From positions 45,334 through 109,333 of the forward strand of contig MVAQ01000052.1 in the NCBI GenBank assembly GCA_014825775.1: 64,000 bases of DNA, written 5' to 3'. The stretch is from Krasilnikovozyma curviuscula. Lineage: Eukaryota > Basidiomycota > Tremellomycetes > Cystofilobasidiales > Mrakiaceae. Under the pieces are notes generated by a model that was not told where the DNA came from, made no database searches, and was given only the letters and a program-made list of their open reading frames with translations. The position numbers and the translations under genes are program-made. Of the stretch, positions 38,301 through 48,684 are shown piece after piece (position 1 is the stretch's first letter; every line of letters starts with the position of its first letter).

Positions 38301-39183
38301 GTTGCAATAATAGACTGCGAGAGAATATTAGATGGAGGGAGGAATGAGTCGATGAGGGTATATAACAACTTGAGGGCAAGGAGACGATGTGGAGTGGGCA
38401 GCGGCGGAGGTGATGGGAGGGGTGCGGCGAGGGAGATGATAGTGGATAACGTCGACCCAAAAATTGGTAAGAATTTTGGTGATGTAACGAATGCGACCAT
38501 TGCTCTAGTTGGGAAAATTGAAGCTGAAGACGTCGATGTCGGATCGTCGAAGATGTAAGAGAAGTCGTCTTCTTCATCTTCGGCAACTTCGGAGATTGAG
38601 GACTTGGGAGAGATCAAGTTGAAGAGGCATAGAAGAGAGTTGTTGATTCCTTCATCGCTCCTGTCTCTGGCTTTCCCTTTCCCATTCACTTCCGTGCTCG
38701 TTGTCGCAATGCTGCTCCTGAGGACCCCAACTGACAACAGCCAAATCTGCTCCCAGACCTTCAACTCAATACCATCCCAATATTTGACGAGAAAAGCAAT
38801 GATAGAGAGACTCCTCAGTTTGATGTCTTCAATTGGATTGGTCTGCCGTGAGAGTAATGTCGAGACAGGCAAGAAGACGTATTGGATGAGGTTCTGAGCC
38901 AGGGCGACCCTTGGGTTTGGAAGTGCCAAAAGAGATCTCTGAAGGTCTGCTAAAGCCTTGCTAATCGCTGCTGGATTTGACGAAGGTGACGTTGCCAGTC
39001 CCATCAGAGTCACACAGAGCGGTTTGAGCTGAGAGTGAAATCCCACCAGTCAGCTTCTTGAGCACTGCGAAGTAATCGACTAGATGACTCACTGTAGCAA
39101 ACGCAACTCTTTCCTTTGCTTTCGACTCTGAGGACTCAAACAGGCTGTTTCCCCTTCCAAACAGCGGTTCTGACGCAGTCGCC
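35354..39183 (-). CDS. TTI1: TTI1, subunit of the Tel2-Tti1-Tti2 (TTT) complex
   Basis: HEAT-repeat scaffold that with Tel2 and Tti2 hands PI3K-like kinases (TOR, ATM/Tel1, ATR/Mec1) to Hsp90. The ATG at 39183 opens a 31-residue exon (MATASEPLFGRGNSLFES and on). One intron of about 60 nt then joins AFAT to LKPLCVTLMGLAT, the conserved Tti1 N-terminal block. The rest is a single exon of about 1,210 codons with helical HEAT-like repeats, for example IKLRSLSIIAFLVKYWDGIE, LARKALVEMSFDIA and YARTALAKIAYDTGY. The C-terminal region reads QILQKAIFFISHSSAFIRGR and EEEVFVIQEAANLLDLLAEH. Overall length (about 1,240) fits fungal Tti1. Low-complexity acidic patches occur near 36100-36250. It is nearly intron-free, unlike its neighbours. 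Confidence 0.85.
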
Positions 39184-39929
39184 ATTTTCTCCTGGAAACA
39201 GATATTAACGACTGATCTCAATAGCGAAGATACGAAGCCAGAGATCTTACCAGTTACTTCGAAAACCAATAAAATATTTCCTATATCTCACCACTTCTTT
39301 GTTACAGCCTCTTTCAGTGACAGTCGAGCTGGAAAGGCAAACAGGTGAGAAGGAAGTCTTCCCTTACGTAGAGTGTCACTAAAACTAACCAGAACCTGTT
39401 TCACACCTATTGCCCTAAGCACTTCAGTCTGCTCTGGTGAGCCTTATACTGACTGAAAGTCTGCATGAGAACAAGAGGAAGTATCAGTATGGAGAATTGA
39501 AGCCAAGTGAAGTCTGAGAACCTTGGATGAACGTCAAAACTATCCCTACTTTCAATTCACGACCAAAAGAGCTTGCTCAAAGACTCAGCTCTGAGAGGTT
39601 GTAATTGCAGCAGAGGCTAAATGGTGCAGTGCGTCTCTCCAAAGCAGCCTTACTTTTCGCTCCCAGCAGCAAGGTATTGATTTTTTACCGTCAATTTTTT
39701 CCCCCTTTTTTTTTCTTGGAGCTAGTTCTTTCGGAACGGGAAAAGAATAGGTTGTTCTTTAGCTTGGCAGAATTAGAAAGCCTATAGGCTACGCATGCGG
39801 TGATGTGCTACGACTAGGAGATGGACAGAGCCAACTCCCATAATCTGAAATGCGCCTTCTTCACCCCTTCCACACTACCACACTGAATTGTTTAAATCTA
39901 TTACCATGTGATGCTTAGTGACATGACTA
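39184..39929. promoter_or_regulatory. Promoter region of TTI1, 3' side of GNAT gene
   Basis: About 750 bp; T-rich runs at 39676-39720. No coding content recognised. Confidence 0.3.
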
Positions 39930-40807
39930 TCATGCAGAGTCCCAGCCATTCTCTTCCGACGGCGCAATAAGAAACGACGAGAAAGGCAGAGTCATCACAA
40001 ACACACATCTATGGAATCTGGCTGATAACTTCGACTCACATGGTTTCTCCCACTGGTTTTCTGCAACCTCTCTACCACTCTCAACTCTCACACGACCGCC
40101 TTGCGCAGGTAGGCAGATACAGCCAACCTCATACCCTCCTTCCACTCAGGATAAACTGGTTCAAAAGCAATCTGGAGAAGAATTCATCGCTATCAGAAAT
40201 GTGAATGACACCACTTTTGAGCCGATGATCATGAAGCAGCGCAACACACCTTGTATACTTCGTACCCTCGCCTCTCGTACCACTCAATTTGCTTATTCTT
40301 GTTTCCCTCCCAGAACGAGAACATGGCTTCTTCAGATCCTTCATGAGCTATCGTGTTCAGTGTGATAACCCTCGCTGAGTAGTTCGACACAGCGAGCTGT
40401 TCCATTGTCGAGACAAGGAGAGCTCCGATCCCTTTTGAACGGAACTTGGGGTAGATGAACAACGAAGCTAATCGTGCAAATCAAAGGATGAGTATAAATT
40501 AATGTATTCAGTGATGATGGAAAGAGACACGGCAAGCAGACGAACCAATCTGGCACGTCTTTGTGTTCTTGTCCGCCAAACTCAAGTCCTTTGGATGATG
40601 AACCTCAACCGTGCCCATTCCAACGAGTTCACCACTCAGTGAGCCGGCAAAGGTGTATGTAAACCTATCAGGGTTAGAGAGATATCCAGAGAGGGAGCTG
40701 GCTCCCCATCCACACGCCTCCCGAATGCTCGTGAGGAGTTCAATGTCTTTGATTGTCCTCAGGGTCGGGATGAGGATTTCTTCCGGAGCTGGGTACAATG
40801 ATGACAT
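39930..40807 (-). CDS. GNAT-family N-acetyltransferase
   Basis: Acetyl-CoA-dependent acetyltransferase. The ATG at 40807 gives MSSLYPAPEEILIPTLRTIK and IELLTSIREACGWG, then strands TYTFAGSLSGELVGMGTVEV. After an intron, ASLFIYPKFRSKGIGALLVS carries the acetyl-CoA loop RSKGIG. WYERRGYEVYK is the usual GNAT strand-6 end. Another intron joins this to IAFEPVYPEWKEGYEVG. The end (stop 39930) is less certain, because GTGTGAG and ATGTGAG donors in the last stretch could remove part of it. Small-molecule or protein substrate unknown; cytosolic by lack of signals. Confidence 0.78.
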
Positions 40808-41489
40808 TATCAACGTGTAGAGAAACTCCGTGGACTAGCCCACCGAATCCTCTGGTTGTGCAAATCGAGTCCAGATGGAGACTGTAGCCTCAAACGCCAG
40901 CGATCCTGTATGGCAGTCGAATAAGCCAGTCTCCAGCTGAATCTTTTACACAGTCGTCCTTGGGAAAGGATCTCCCTCTCTCCGTAATTCGCTAGAGTAC
41001 TGAATATACACACTGCATTCTTCTCGTTGGCCGTCAATTTGGTTCCTGACCATGCAAGAATACGGCTGGCGCGCTCCACGAGCTGGGGGTGTGGATGGCC
41101 TACGCCCTCGAAGAGCTGCGTTTAAACATCTCTGTTAGGCCAGTGGGAGTTTTTATCCCCGGAAGAAGCATTACTAGATCTATTATCGCAGCGCGATCAA
41201 TGCAATGTTACAGCGCCGGAGCTTGAACAGAGTGGACGTTGATCTCTATATCCAGAGAAATGGAAAAGCACAACGCATTAAACGTCCCTTGTTTTGTTTT
41301 TTAATACGATCTCTATTCTGCTTGCATGTTGTGAAGTTGCTTACACCCAGGGACAGAGGTAGTTTGGTGGCATTTGTTGTTTACAAGACCACAGTGACAG
41401 CTGCGAACCCGGCATGTACCTTGTCTTTCCTCTCTTAAAATCCAAACTCAAACAAACTCAGAATACAATAACATTACCGCCGTAACTTT
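40808..41489. other. Intergenic region GNAT / YHC1
   Basis: About 680 bp. A 89-codon minus frame (40810-41079) has no recognisable motif. No other feature seen. Confidence 0.3.
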
Positions 41490-42536
41490 TTAGTTTTGAC
41501 CCATCATCCTCATCCTCTCTGGATTGACCCTCATCCCTGAGCCAGGGCCAGGAGGCGGGCCTTGCTGCTGTGGTGGAGGGAACTGCTGCTGCTGCTGCTG
41601 CTGCTGAGGTGGTGGGGGTTGGAAAGGTGGGAAGTTGCCAGGGGAATTTGGTTGGAAATTACCACCGTTAATAGGTGGCGGTGGGTTGAAGGAACCGTTT
41701 TGAGGTGGTGGGAAGTTCGGACGTGGTGGATAACCTAGATACATGCATGGAGCGGCATTTAAAAAGATCAGTGAGTAAACTAATACAGCAAGACAGACAT
41801 CAAGCGGGGATAGGCGTACCTTGAGGTGGCCCTCCAAATCCACCAGGAGGTCCAGGCTGGAAGCCTCCTCCATAACCACCTGGTGGCCCCATTGGACCCT
41901 GCCCGAACCTCATCGGTGGCCCACCATTCATAGGTCCACCGGGAGGTCCATTCGCCAACGAGTTGGTGATCTGGTCAATGATGTCTTGAGCTTTATCGTG
42001 TCCCAGCGCTGCAGAAAGAGGTTCTAGGGGTCAGGCTGCTGTTATCATAGTAAGAGGAGAAGAAGATGAAATGGCATGCGTACATGCGTAGTAGTCTTTA
42101 ACGTTTTGAAGATGGTTTCGACCTGCGTTGTGGGCTTTTCGTACTGTACTCACGCAGAAAACGATTGGTGGGAAAAAGTCGCTCTGTCAGATTCAATTCC
42201 TCCAGACTCCTTCCCATACCTCGATGATCTGTGAAAATAGGCTCACCTGAAGTGGAATCATGCGTTCTATATGGGGATGATGAGGGTGAACAAGTTAGCC
42301 AGGGGGGAAGAAGACGAAGAACCACCTCGAGACCTCGTACGACCAAAACATCCTTCCCAGGTCCACCTGTACCCTTTTCTCCGATAAAAACTCACAAGAA
42401 CACATCACAGTAGTCACAGTAGTATTTCTAGATTCAAAACGTGAACACCAAAGAGGTAACGAACGAGAACGACAACGAGAAGGGTCAGCTAGCGCACTCT
42501 GCTTCCTACCGAAGAGTTTTGGGTACGTACCGGCAT
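41490..42536 (-). CDS. YHC1: U1 snRNP protein C (zinc-finger 5' splice-site factor)
   Basis: U1C stabilises pairing of U1 snRNA with the 5' splice site. Six coding exons: 42536-42531 (ATG CCG), 42427-42396, 42266-42247 (20 nt), 42143-42084, 42008-41821 and 41735-41490. Joined they start [20 protein letters not shown] and continue RKAHNAGRNHLQNVKDYYAS and LGHDKAQDIIDQITNSL. This is the U1C zinc finger (C6, C9, H24, H30) and its helix, almost invariant in eukaryotes. The tail is Gly/Pro-rich with eight consecutive Gln (CTG repeat) and ends VNPERMRMMGQN. Every splice join restores the known frame. About 180 residues, normal for fungi. The first exon carries only two codons. Confidence 0.92.
41583..41606. 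repeat. (CTG)8 microsatellite in YHC1
   Basis: Eight CTG units on the plus strand, read as CAG on the coding strand and giving eight Gln in the low-complexity tail of U1C. Likely length-polymorphic. Confidence 0.9.
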
Positions 42537-42854
42537 TCTGACCGACTCCAAGTGGAATGTGTCTAGTCCAAAATGAACTTGAGAAAGTGGATGCCGAAAA
42601 GAGGTGATTGTACGTGTAGGTGAGAGCAAGACTTACTTCGGGAACGAGGGTAGCTCTCATAGCTCTGTACCTGTGGCGACCAGTCTGAAATCAATTTGAT
42701 ATAGCTGTACTTCACTTGCAGCCTTGCATCGGAAGGAGAACAGTAATAAAATAGACACGGAAATCGATCTAGGTATGATAGGGAATGTCAACAGGCAGGT
42801 ATCATCGCACATCGCGCGGTTTTTTAGACCTTCGACCAGCAAATCTGAGTTGCC
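42537..42854. promoter_or_regulatory. Promoter of YHC1
   Basis: 318 bp between the U1C start and the end of the phosphatase gene. No distinct element seen. Confidence 0.3.
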
Positions 42855-45440
42855 TTAGAACTTGTGGTCCTTCCATAAGATGGAAGTGTCCAAAACAGAA
42901 TTCTGTAGGAAATGGTTAGATTAAGTACAGGTTATTGGCAGGATTAAGATTTCGCTCACGTTGGTCGACGAGATGAAGTCGTGAACGAGTTCGTTTGCAG
43001 ATCGGAAAGTAAACCTGGACCAGCCATAGGTCCCGGTGATCGTCTTCTCTACGTAGACTGGGAGGGATTTATCAAGAGTGTCTAAACCGTCATAATGACC
43101 GCCAGCTTTCAAGATCAGGTATACAAGAAGAAGATCAGTTGCGTCGTTCATAAGCAAAACAAATTATGTTACTCACCGCCGTTGATGATGTTCCAGGGAG
43201 CTCTGTTGAAATCAAAAGTATTTGAGAGTCGGATACACCAGAAAGGAGAATAAAAAATGTCGAAAGACGCACCTTGGATTGTTCAAGCCGTTTGGATCGA
43301 TGGTGTAATTGTACATTGGTTTGTTTCTCTCGTATACATGAATGTGTCTTTTAACACCAATAAAAATCAGTATTTCAGAATAAAAGATCTCAAGACGTAG
43401 ATACTCGAGGTGAAAGCCTTACCCGTTGACGTAGAGATCAACTTCGTTGTCGTAGAGGATCTTCTCGAAAGCGGTTCTGGAGTTGTTGAATTGGGAGCCG
43501 GATTGAGCGACGTACCAAGGCCTATGAAAGATAAAAGATGTCAGAAAGTACACATGGACAATTGGTATCGGAAATGGCCTGCATTGAGTCCTATCCTTAC
43601 CTGTGCAACATGACGACTACAAATCACAACATGGGTAAACATCATCAGACCAGACTTTCCAAGAGGTAGTTTGCTGTCAGATTGCTACTCACCAACCCAT
43701 GGAGTAAGCTTTCGGTCGACCTTCTTGAGGTCGGCGCTTAACCAATCGACCTGAGCGTTCTGGGTAGCACCGAAGTCGCCAGAGGAGAGGGTTGCGTTTT
43801 TGTTCTGAATACCACCGAGGAGGCCGTTTCCTTGATCGGTCTCAGTATCCAAGAACACGAAGTGGGCCATACCGTAGTCGAAGGAGTACCTGCAGAGCAG
43901 AAATGGCAACGTTGAATATGCAGGTCGTCGCGGAGATGAATAGCCTTAACGCCAGACCGCAATAACGTGCAAATTACGCAGCAGATTTACAAGCAAAAGA
44001 GGAAAAAGGCTAGCTCACCAGAAGTTATCGACACCTCCAGAGAGATCAGCCTTCATGTCCCAGTGGTTTCCGTAGTAAGAGAAGTTTCTTTGAGCGGTTG
44101 GGCAGTTCAAGACGGTGTAGGTGATATTGTTGGTCTTGTCCGTAGTTCCTCCGTTATCACAGTTAGCTTCGTGGTTACTATGCAAAAACATAATTCAGAG
44201 ATATTTGAGATAAAGTAACAGGTAGTATACGTACCCTGGGCCAACCATGTAAGCCTTGCGGGCGGTGATGGGCTGGAGCTCGTCGTAGAATTCTTCGTTG
44301 AAAATTTCGTATTCTTCGGCAATCTCCTCATTGGTAGGGATAATTTCAGATTTGTTGGTACCGAAGTAGCCGGCGATGTGCTCCTTGACGACGTAGTCAG
44401 CGTAGGCGAAGTCTCCTGGTTGAGTCCAGAACTCGACAGAGTCGGTGAGGGCATACATCGACTATAAATGAGTAAATAAAAATTTGTCAGCAACTGATGA
44501 ACCATAAGGCGAAAGGAACTACGTAAGGTAATATTCTTACCTGGATGGTGTTGGTGTCGTTTGGTCCAAGGGCACCAGCAGAGGTAGATGAAAGACCGTC
44601 ACGGCCCATAAGACCTGCCAAGGTGAGGTTTTCGTCAGAATCAATACTTCAAGCAAAACAATGTTTTGAGCTCTCACCGAGATCAACAACAGTTCCGATG
44701 GAGAAAGGAGTGTGGTCGCCAGCAGCCTTGGCGGTCTTGAAGGAGTAGGTTGGGAGAGTAGCGCATCCGTAACAGTTCTGCCAGAAATTAAAATATCACA
44801 TTGACGAACTTAGTAACAGAGTTTAGTGAGAGTTGATTGGGAAGAGTTGCCTACAGTGTAAGACACCTTGTACCAGTAGAGAGTGTCTGGCTTGAGGCCG
44901 GTGACTCTAACGTGGTTAGCTGTGAGCAGAGGGTCCATTCAGTAAAGTCTTTCCGGTTCTCAGAATCCTAGCACACTTTACGTACAGTAGGTTCTCATTC
45001 CATCGACATGTTGAGAAGCGGTACCATTGTAAACAAACTTGTTGTTTGCGACGTCCCAAAGGGAGTCAGATACCCATACCTGTGGAACTTCCAACGCAGC
45101 GAAAGTGGTCCAACTGATACTCATACCAGTCGAGCCATAGAAAGCAAGTCTGGCCCCGGCGCAACAATGTTAATACACGATCATTGGGGGGGCCGAAGCG
45201 ACAAAACAGTGGATTTACCGGTGCTGTAACGGCTCATACTTGTTGAATGGGACGGTTCCTGGAACATGGACTGATTGAGAGAAATGCAGAGCTCAAGTCA
45301 ACAATAGTGAAAAAAGAAAAGAAAAAGAAACCCACATCTCAGCAAAGCGACTTACCAGAGGAGAACTCTTGAGTACCCGGGATAGCGGCCTTGACCGAGA
45401 GAGCAGCAGAGACTGCTACGATGAGGGCAGAGAACAACAT
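42855..45440 (-). CDS. Secreted purple acid phosphatase
   Basis: Binuclear metallophosphatase that releases phosphate outside the cell. The ATG at 45440 starts a signal peptide (MLFSALIVAVSAALSVKA), then IPGTQEFSS. An N-terminal fibronectin-like part reads STGMSISWTTFAALEVPQVW and GLKPDTLYWYKVSY. All five metal motifs are present over the exons: DLG in TVVDLGLMG, GDFAYAD, GNHEAN, VVVMLHRPWY and NGHIHVYERNKP. The end reads HDFISSTN then NSVLDTSILWKDHKF. Several N-x-S/T sites occur. Roughly ten exons. A TATAAA element on the minus strand lies about 95 bp upstream. A 5'-truncated paralogue lies at 62817-63739 with near-identical stretches. Confidence 0.92.
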
Positions 45441-46908
45441 GATTCCACCTACGCGAGTACCGGCTTGAGGGGCTTGAAGGAAGGACAGGCAAGGAAAGAA
45501 TGAAAAAAAAAAAAGGTGATCGCTCTCTCACCATTTTATATTTGCAGCTCGCACCGATTTGATATTTCCCCAAGGTTGTACTCTCGCCAAGGCGGTTGCT
45601 GCCGTTCCACGTTCTGCAGCGAATGAGACGCCGTCTGTTTTGATATGCGCGTCGCCATGTTTTGACTCCTTGGTAAGAACGTTTGCAAGGAGCTGCCGCG
45701 CTGATTGGCTCGCCACTGTGGATCCCCATGCCACCAGTCTCATTCCTGTCTCAAGTTGAGAGCATGTCAACCGTTGTTTATTTTCCGTTGGGGGTCCTCA
45801 GCTGTTGAGCCACTTTACCATAGCGATGCTTCTCAGATCCCTGTGACTCGGTCGCAAAAGAGCTAAAAAAAAAAAAGCAGTGAAGTCGCAAGACTGAGCG
45901 CGACGCATCGTTTTTGCTGTTTCTTGAACTCGAGAGAAGAGTGCGCTCTCAGATTCTGGCAAAGGTAGTTTGAACTGTGAAAACAAGATGTTGTTTATTT
46001 TGCGATAAAGCAGACGCGTAGATGTGAAGCGATCTCCGACCATCTACGACCAAATTGCTTCTACAACCGGGTCTCAGGTAGATTGTTATCAAAACCTAGC
46101 ATGCTTACTGACTCCTTTTCCTTCCCCAGAGACAGCCCTCACCTCATCCAACTTTATCCCGTCTAATGTTGTAGTAAGATCTGTTATCTGTGAAGCTTCT
46201 TCCCTCAACTCTGAGTGAGTAATATCCAATTCTCATGCACTGCTCCGTAGACACGTTATATTTCTGGTGTCTTCCAAGGCTCTGCTATGATTTGCAGATT
46301 AAGTTGTTCAGTCCTTGTGTACTACCTCCACTTCGCCTGTCTCTCCTCCTGAGCCTCGCAGCGGCCGTGTACGGCGTCGTAGTGCTCAGAGCGTTTAGAA
46401 AAAAAAAGGTCCATTGAGAAGTGTGAGGATCTCTTGCATTGCCTTCAAATGGGGAAAACATACCTGGTTGCTGATGCCAACTTCCCTTCGCCAGGCAACA
46501 CTCCTAATGAAGTTCCGGAGGGTGCGCGGCGTTCAGGATCTCTCCAGCACGGGCTCTCTCCACCGTATTGGTCATTCATACGGAATAACTGACTCGCTTA
46601 TTTATATGTTCGTGGCCTGCCCTGAAACGGTGCAAGCAAGCCCTTGATGCTGTCACGTAGTAATTGTGATGGTCGAGCGCAATTTGACTCTGCTTTGATC
46701 GTGACCTAGCCGTATCACCCTGAAACCTTGGTTGATATATCTCTTTACTGCCCCACCTCTCCCACGTCAAAATCCAGCTCCAAGGTTCACGCCGCTTGCC
46801 ACCACGCTTCGTCGTCTGACCGGCGCACAGTTCTAGCGAGACATCATTTTCCCTACAACTTTGTCTTCCTTCGTTGGGTCAGGAGCGTCGAAGCTGAGGG
46901 CTGGAAGA
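45441..46908. promoter_or_regulatory. Divergent intergenic region, phosphatase / membrane protein gene
   Basis: About 1.47 kb. Apart from the TATA element and an A-run (45509-45520) I see no coding frame with recognised content. It must hold the promoters of both flanking genes. Confidence 0.35.
45535..45540 (-). promoter_or_regulatory. Probable TATA box of the purple acid phosphatase gene
   Basis: TATAAA on the coding strand, about 95 bp upstream of the ATG at 45440. Sequence and spacing fit; not tested. Confidence 0.45.
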
Positions 46909-48034
46909 ATGCCTAACCCTGGGTACATCATCGTTGGTTCAGTCGTCGTCGCTCTCTCAGTGGGAACCTTGGCCAAAAAGGTAAGCTTGCAGCGTTTCAT
47001 CCTCCATTTGTTCGCACCGCCTTCTTTATGCTCACTTCTTGCCATCCATCCCCCTTACACAGCTCATCTATGACCCATACATTGCTATTCACTTCGAGGC
47101 TTGGCTGGAGCAGCTCCTCGCTGAGCGAAGGGCTGAGAGACAGCTGGGCGGTGCTCCTGTGCCAGTTGGATGGAACACCGGACAGCAACAGAGGAGACGG
47201 TCTGAGGTCGAGATGGAAGAGGCATCCATGATGATGGCGGACACTGAATCCATCTGGGATGATACCTGGGGTGTCTCTAGTGGTGTCCGAGTGAGACGAA
47301 GGCCTCCTCCAAGTGAATTCGATGAACCGGCGGAAGTGTGTGATCTACTCTCTTTCTCTCGAACCTTCTCCAGATTACCAACGAGGTCTAACCAAACCTT
47401 CTTTCCGTCTCTTCTCAACTTATTCCCGATGGCCTTCTATTAGCGAACCATCAACTCAGCTCCCTCGTCCCAGGTTATCTTTGATTTCTCCACTGCGACC
47501 AGCAGCAACGCCCCTCCACTGTCCCCTCCGTTACCGCCCTCTCGACCATTCAGTCCTATCGCGTACAACCCGTTACACCGAAGCGACTCCGCTAGCTCAT
47601 GGGATGCTTTGTCGAGAGCCATGTCTCCTACCCCAGCGCTCTCACGCACCATCTCTCCTTCTCCTCAACCTGTGTCACACTTCCCTGCCCCGCCAACAAG
47701 CGTTCATCGATCTGTTTCAGTTGCTTCGAGCAGGACATCCGTGGCGTCTTCATCGATGGAGGACATGAGTCTGTTGATGCCGCCCATCTCATCCCAATCA
47801 GGATCCACACTCACCCTGACCACAGACCCCACCAACGTGTCTCGACCCATCTCACCAATCACGTTGTCACATCGTTCTGTGTCACCTATTCCTCCACCGG
47901 CAATAATGAACGACGAGTGGGACCGTTTGTCATCAGTCGCAGGAGGCTCATTCGCTGGCGACAGTGAGTTTGGCGGGGAGAGCTGGGATGGAGGGTCCGA
48001 GAGGGATTGGAACGACGTCGATTCTACACGATAG
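46909..48034 (+). CDS. Small membrane-anchored protein of unknown function
   Basis: I do not recognise this gene. The ATG at 46909 encodes a short signal anchor (PGYIIVGSVVVALSVGTLA, residues 4-22). A splice then leads to KKLIYDPYIAIHFEAWLEQL, an amphipathic helix rich in Glu/Arg. The rest is Ser/Pro-rich and disordered (repeated RAMSPTP, SRTISPSPQP, ISPITLSHRSVSPIPP), with an acidic Trp-containing end (DEWDRLSS, GESWDGGSERDWNDVDS). The second join (47336 donor GTGTGT to about 47471) leaves about 136 nt intronic and gives EPAEVIFDFSTATS. About 270 residues, single-pass, probable organelle or ER tail in the cytosol. The many SP/SPxP sites suggest phosphorylation by proline-directed kinases (inference). 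Confidence 0.65.
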
Positions 48035-48684
48035 ATGCTCTTTCCCGTTTTTTCCTTCTTCGATTTCTCGAAAAAAAAAAAGAAAAAAACGACAACCTTG
48101 TATTATATCACAAGCAGGACGTTTTGGTCTTCCTTAACCCTTCATTCACATCACCCACCATCCCACATCGAGATACCCAGTACTGTACCCCAACCTCATT
48201 TCAATGGCGTTGCTTGCTTTTTTTTTTTTTCTCTCTCATAACCTTTCATTCTAGTACATAAAAATTCTGTGATTCCTTCTACAATCACCGTCATCAACAT
48301 CATCATATGTATATGTATTATCTACCCACTCCACTCCCCACCCATTCATCCGTCGTCACAACCCGTCTGTTGCTTCACTTATTTACTCATAATTACTTTT
48401 TCTTATTTGGTTTTTGCACTTTTAACTCTCTCTCTCTCTCTCTATTGAGTTGCCCAAAACGGCAAGCTTGACTACCTTTACGCTAAACTTTGCAGTCTGG
48501 ACGGAATATGAATTGATCACGAGGATGCATCGAACAGGAAGAGGTACAAGAGACCAAGACTAAATGAAGTCGTTACAAAAATTGTGTAGATGATCTCTCC
48601 CAGAAGGAGGATCTTACAAAAGAGAGATTTTCTATTCTAGGCCGATAAGTCTGAAGAAGAGCACCAGAAAATCCTTGTCATCTC
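48035..48684. other. Convergent 3' region with simple repeats
   Basis: 650 bp between two gene ends: A-rich run at 48070-48088, T-run at 48219-48230, and a (CT)9 microsatellite at 48426-48443. Very AT- and pyrimidine-rich, as expected for terminators. No gene. Confidence 0.5.
48426..48443. repeat. (CT)9 microsatellite
   Basis: Simple dinucleotide run in a convergent 3' intergenic region. Confidence 0.85.

Noticed and set aside
45441..46908. Hidden gene in the 1.47-kb divergent region
   Set aside because: Frames of 60-81 codons on both strands lack motifs and splice links.
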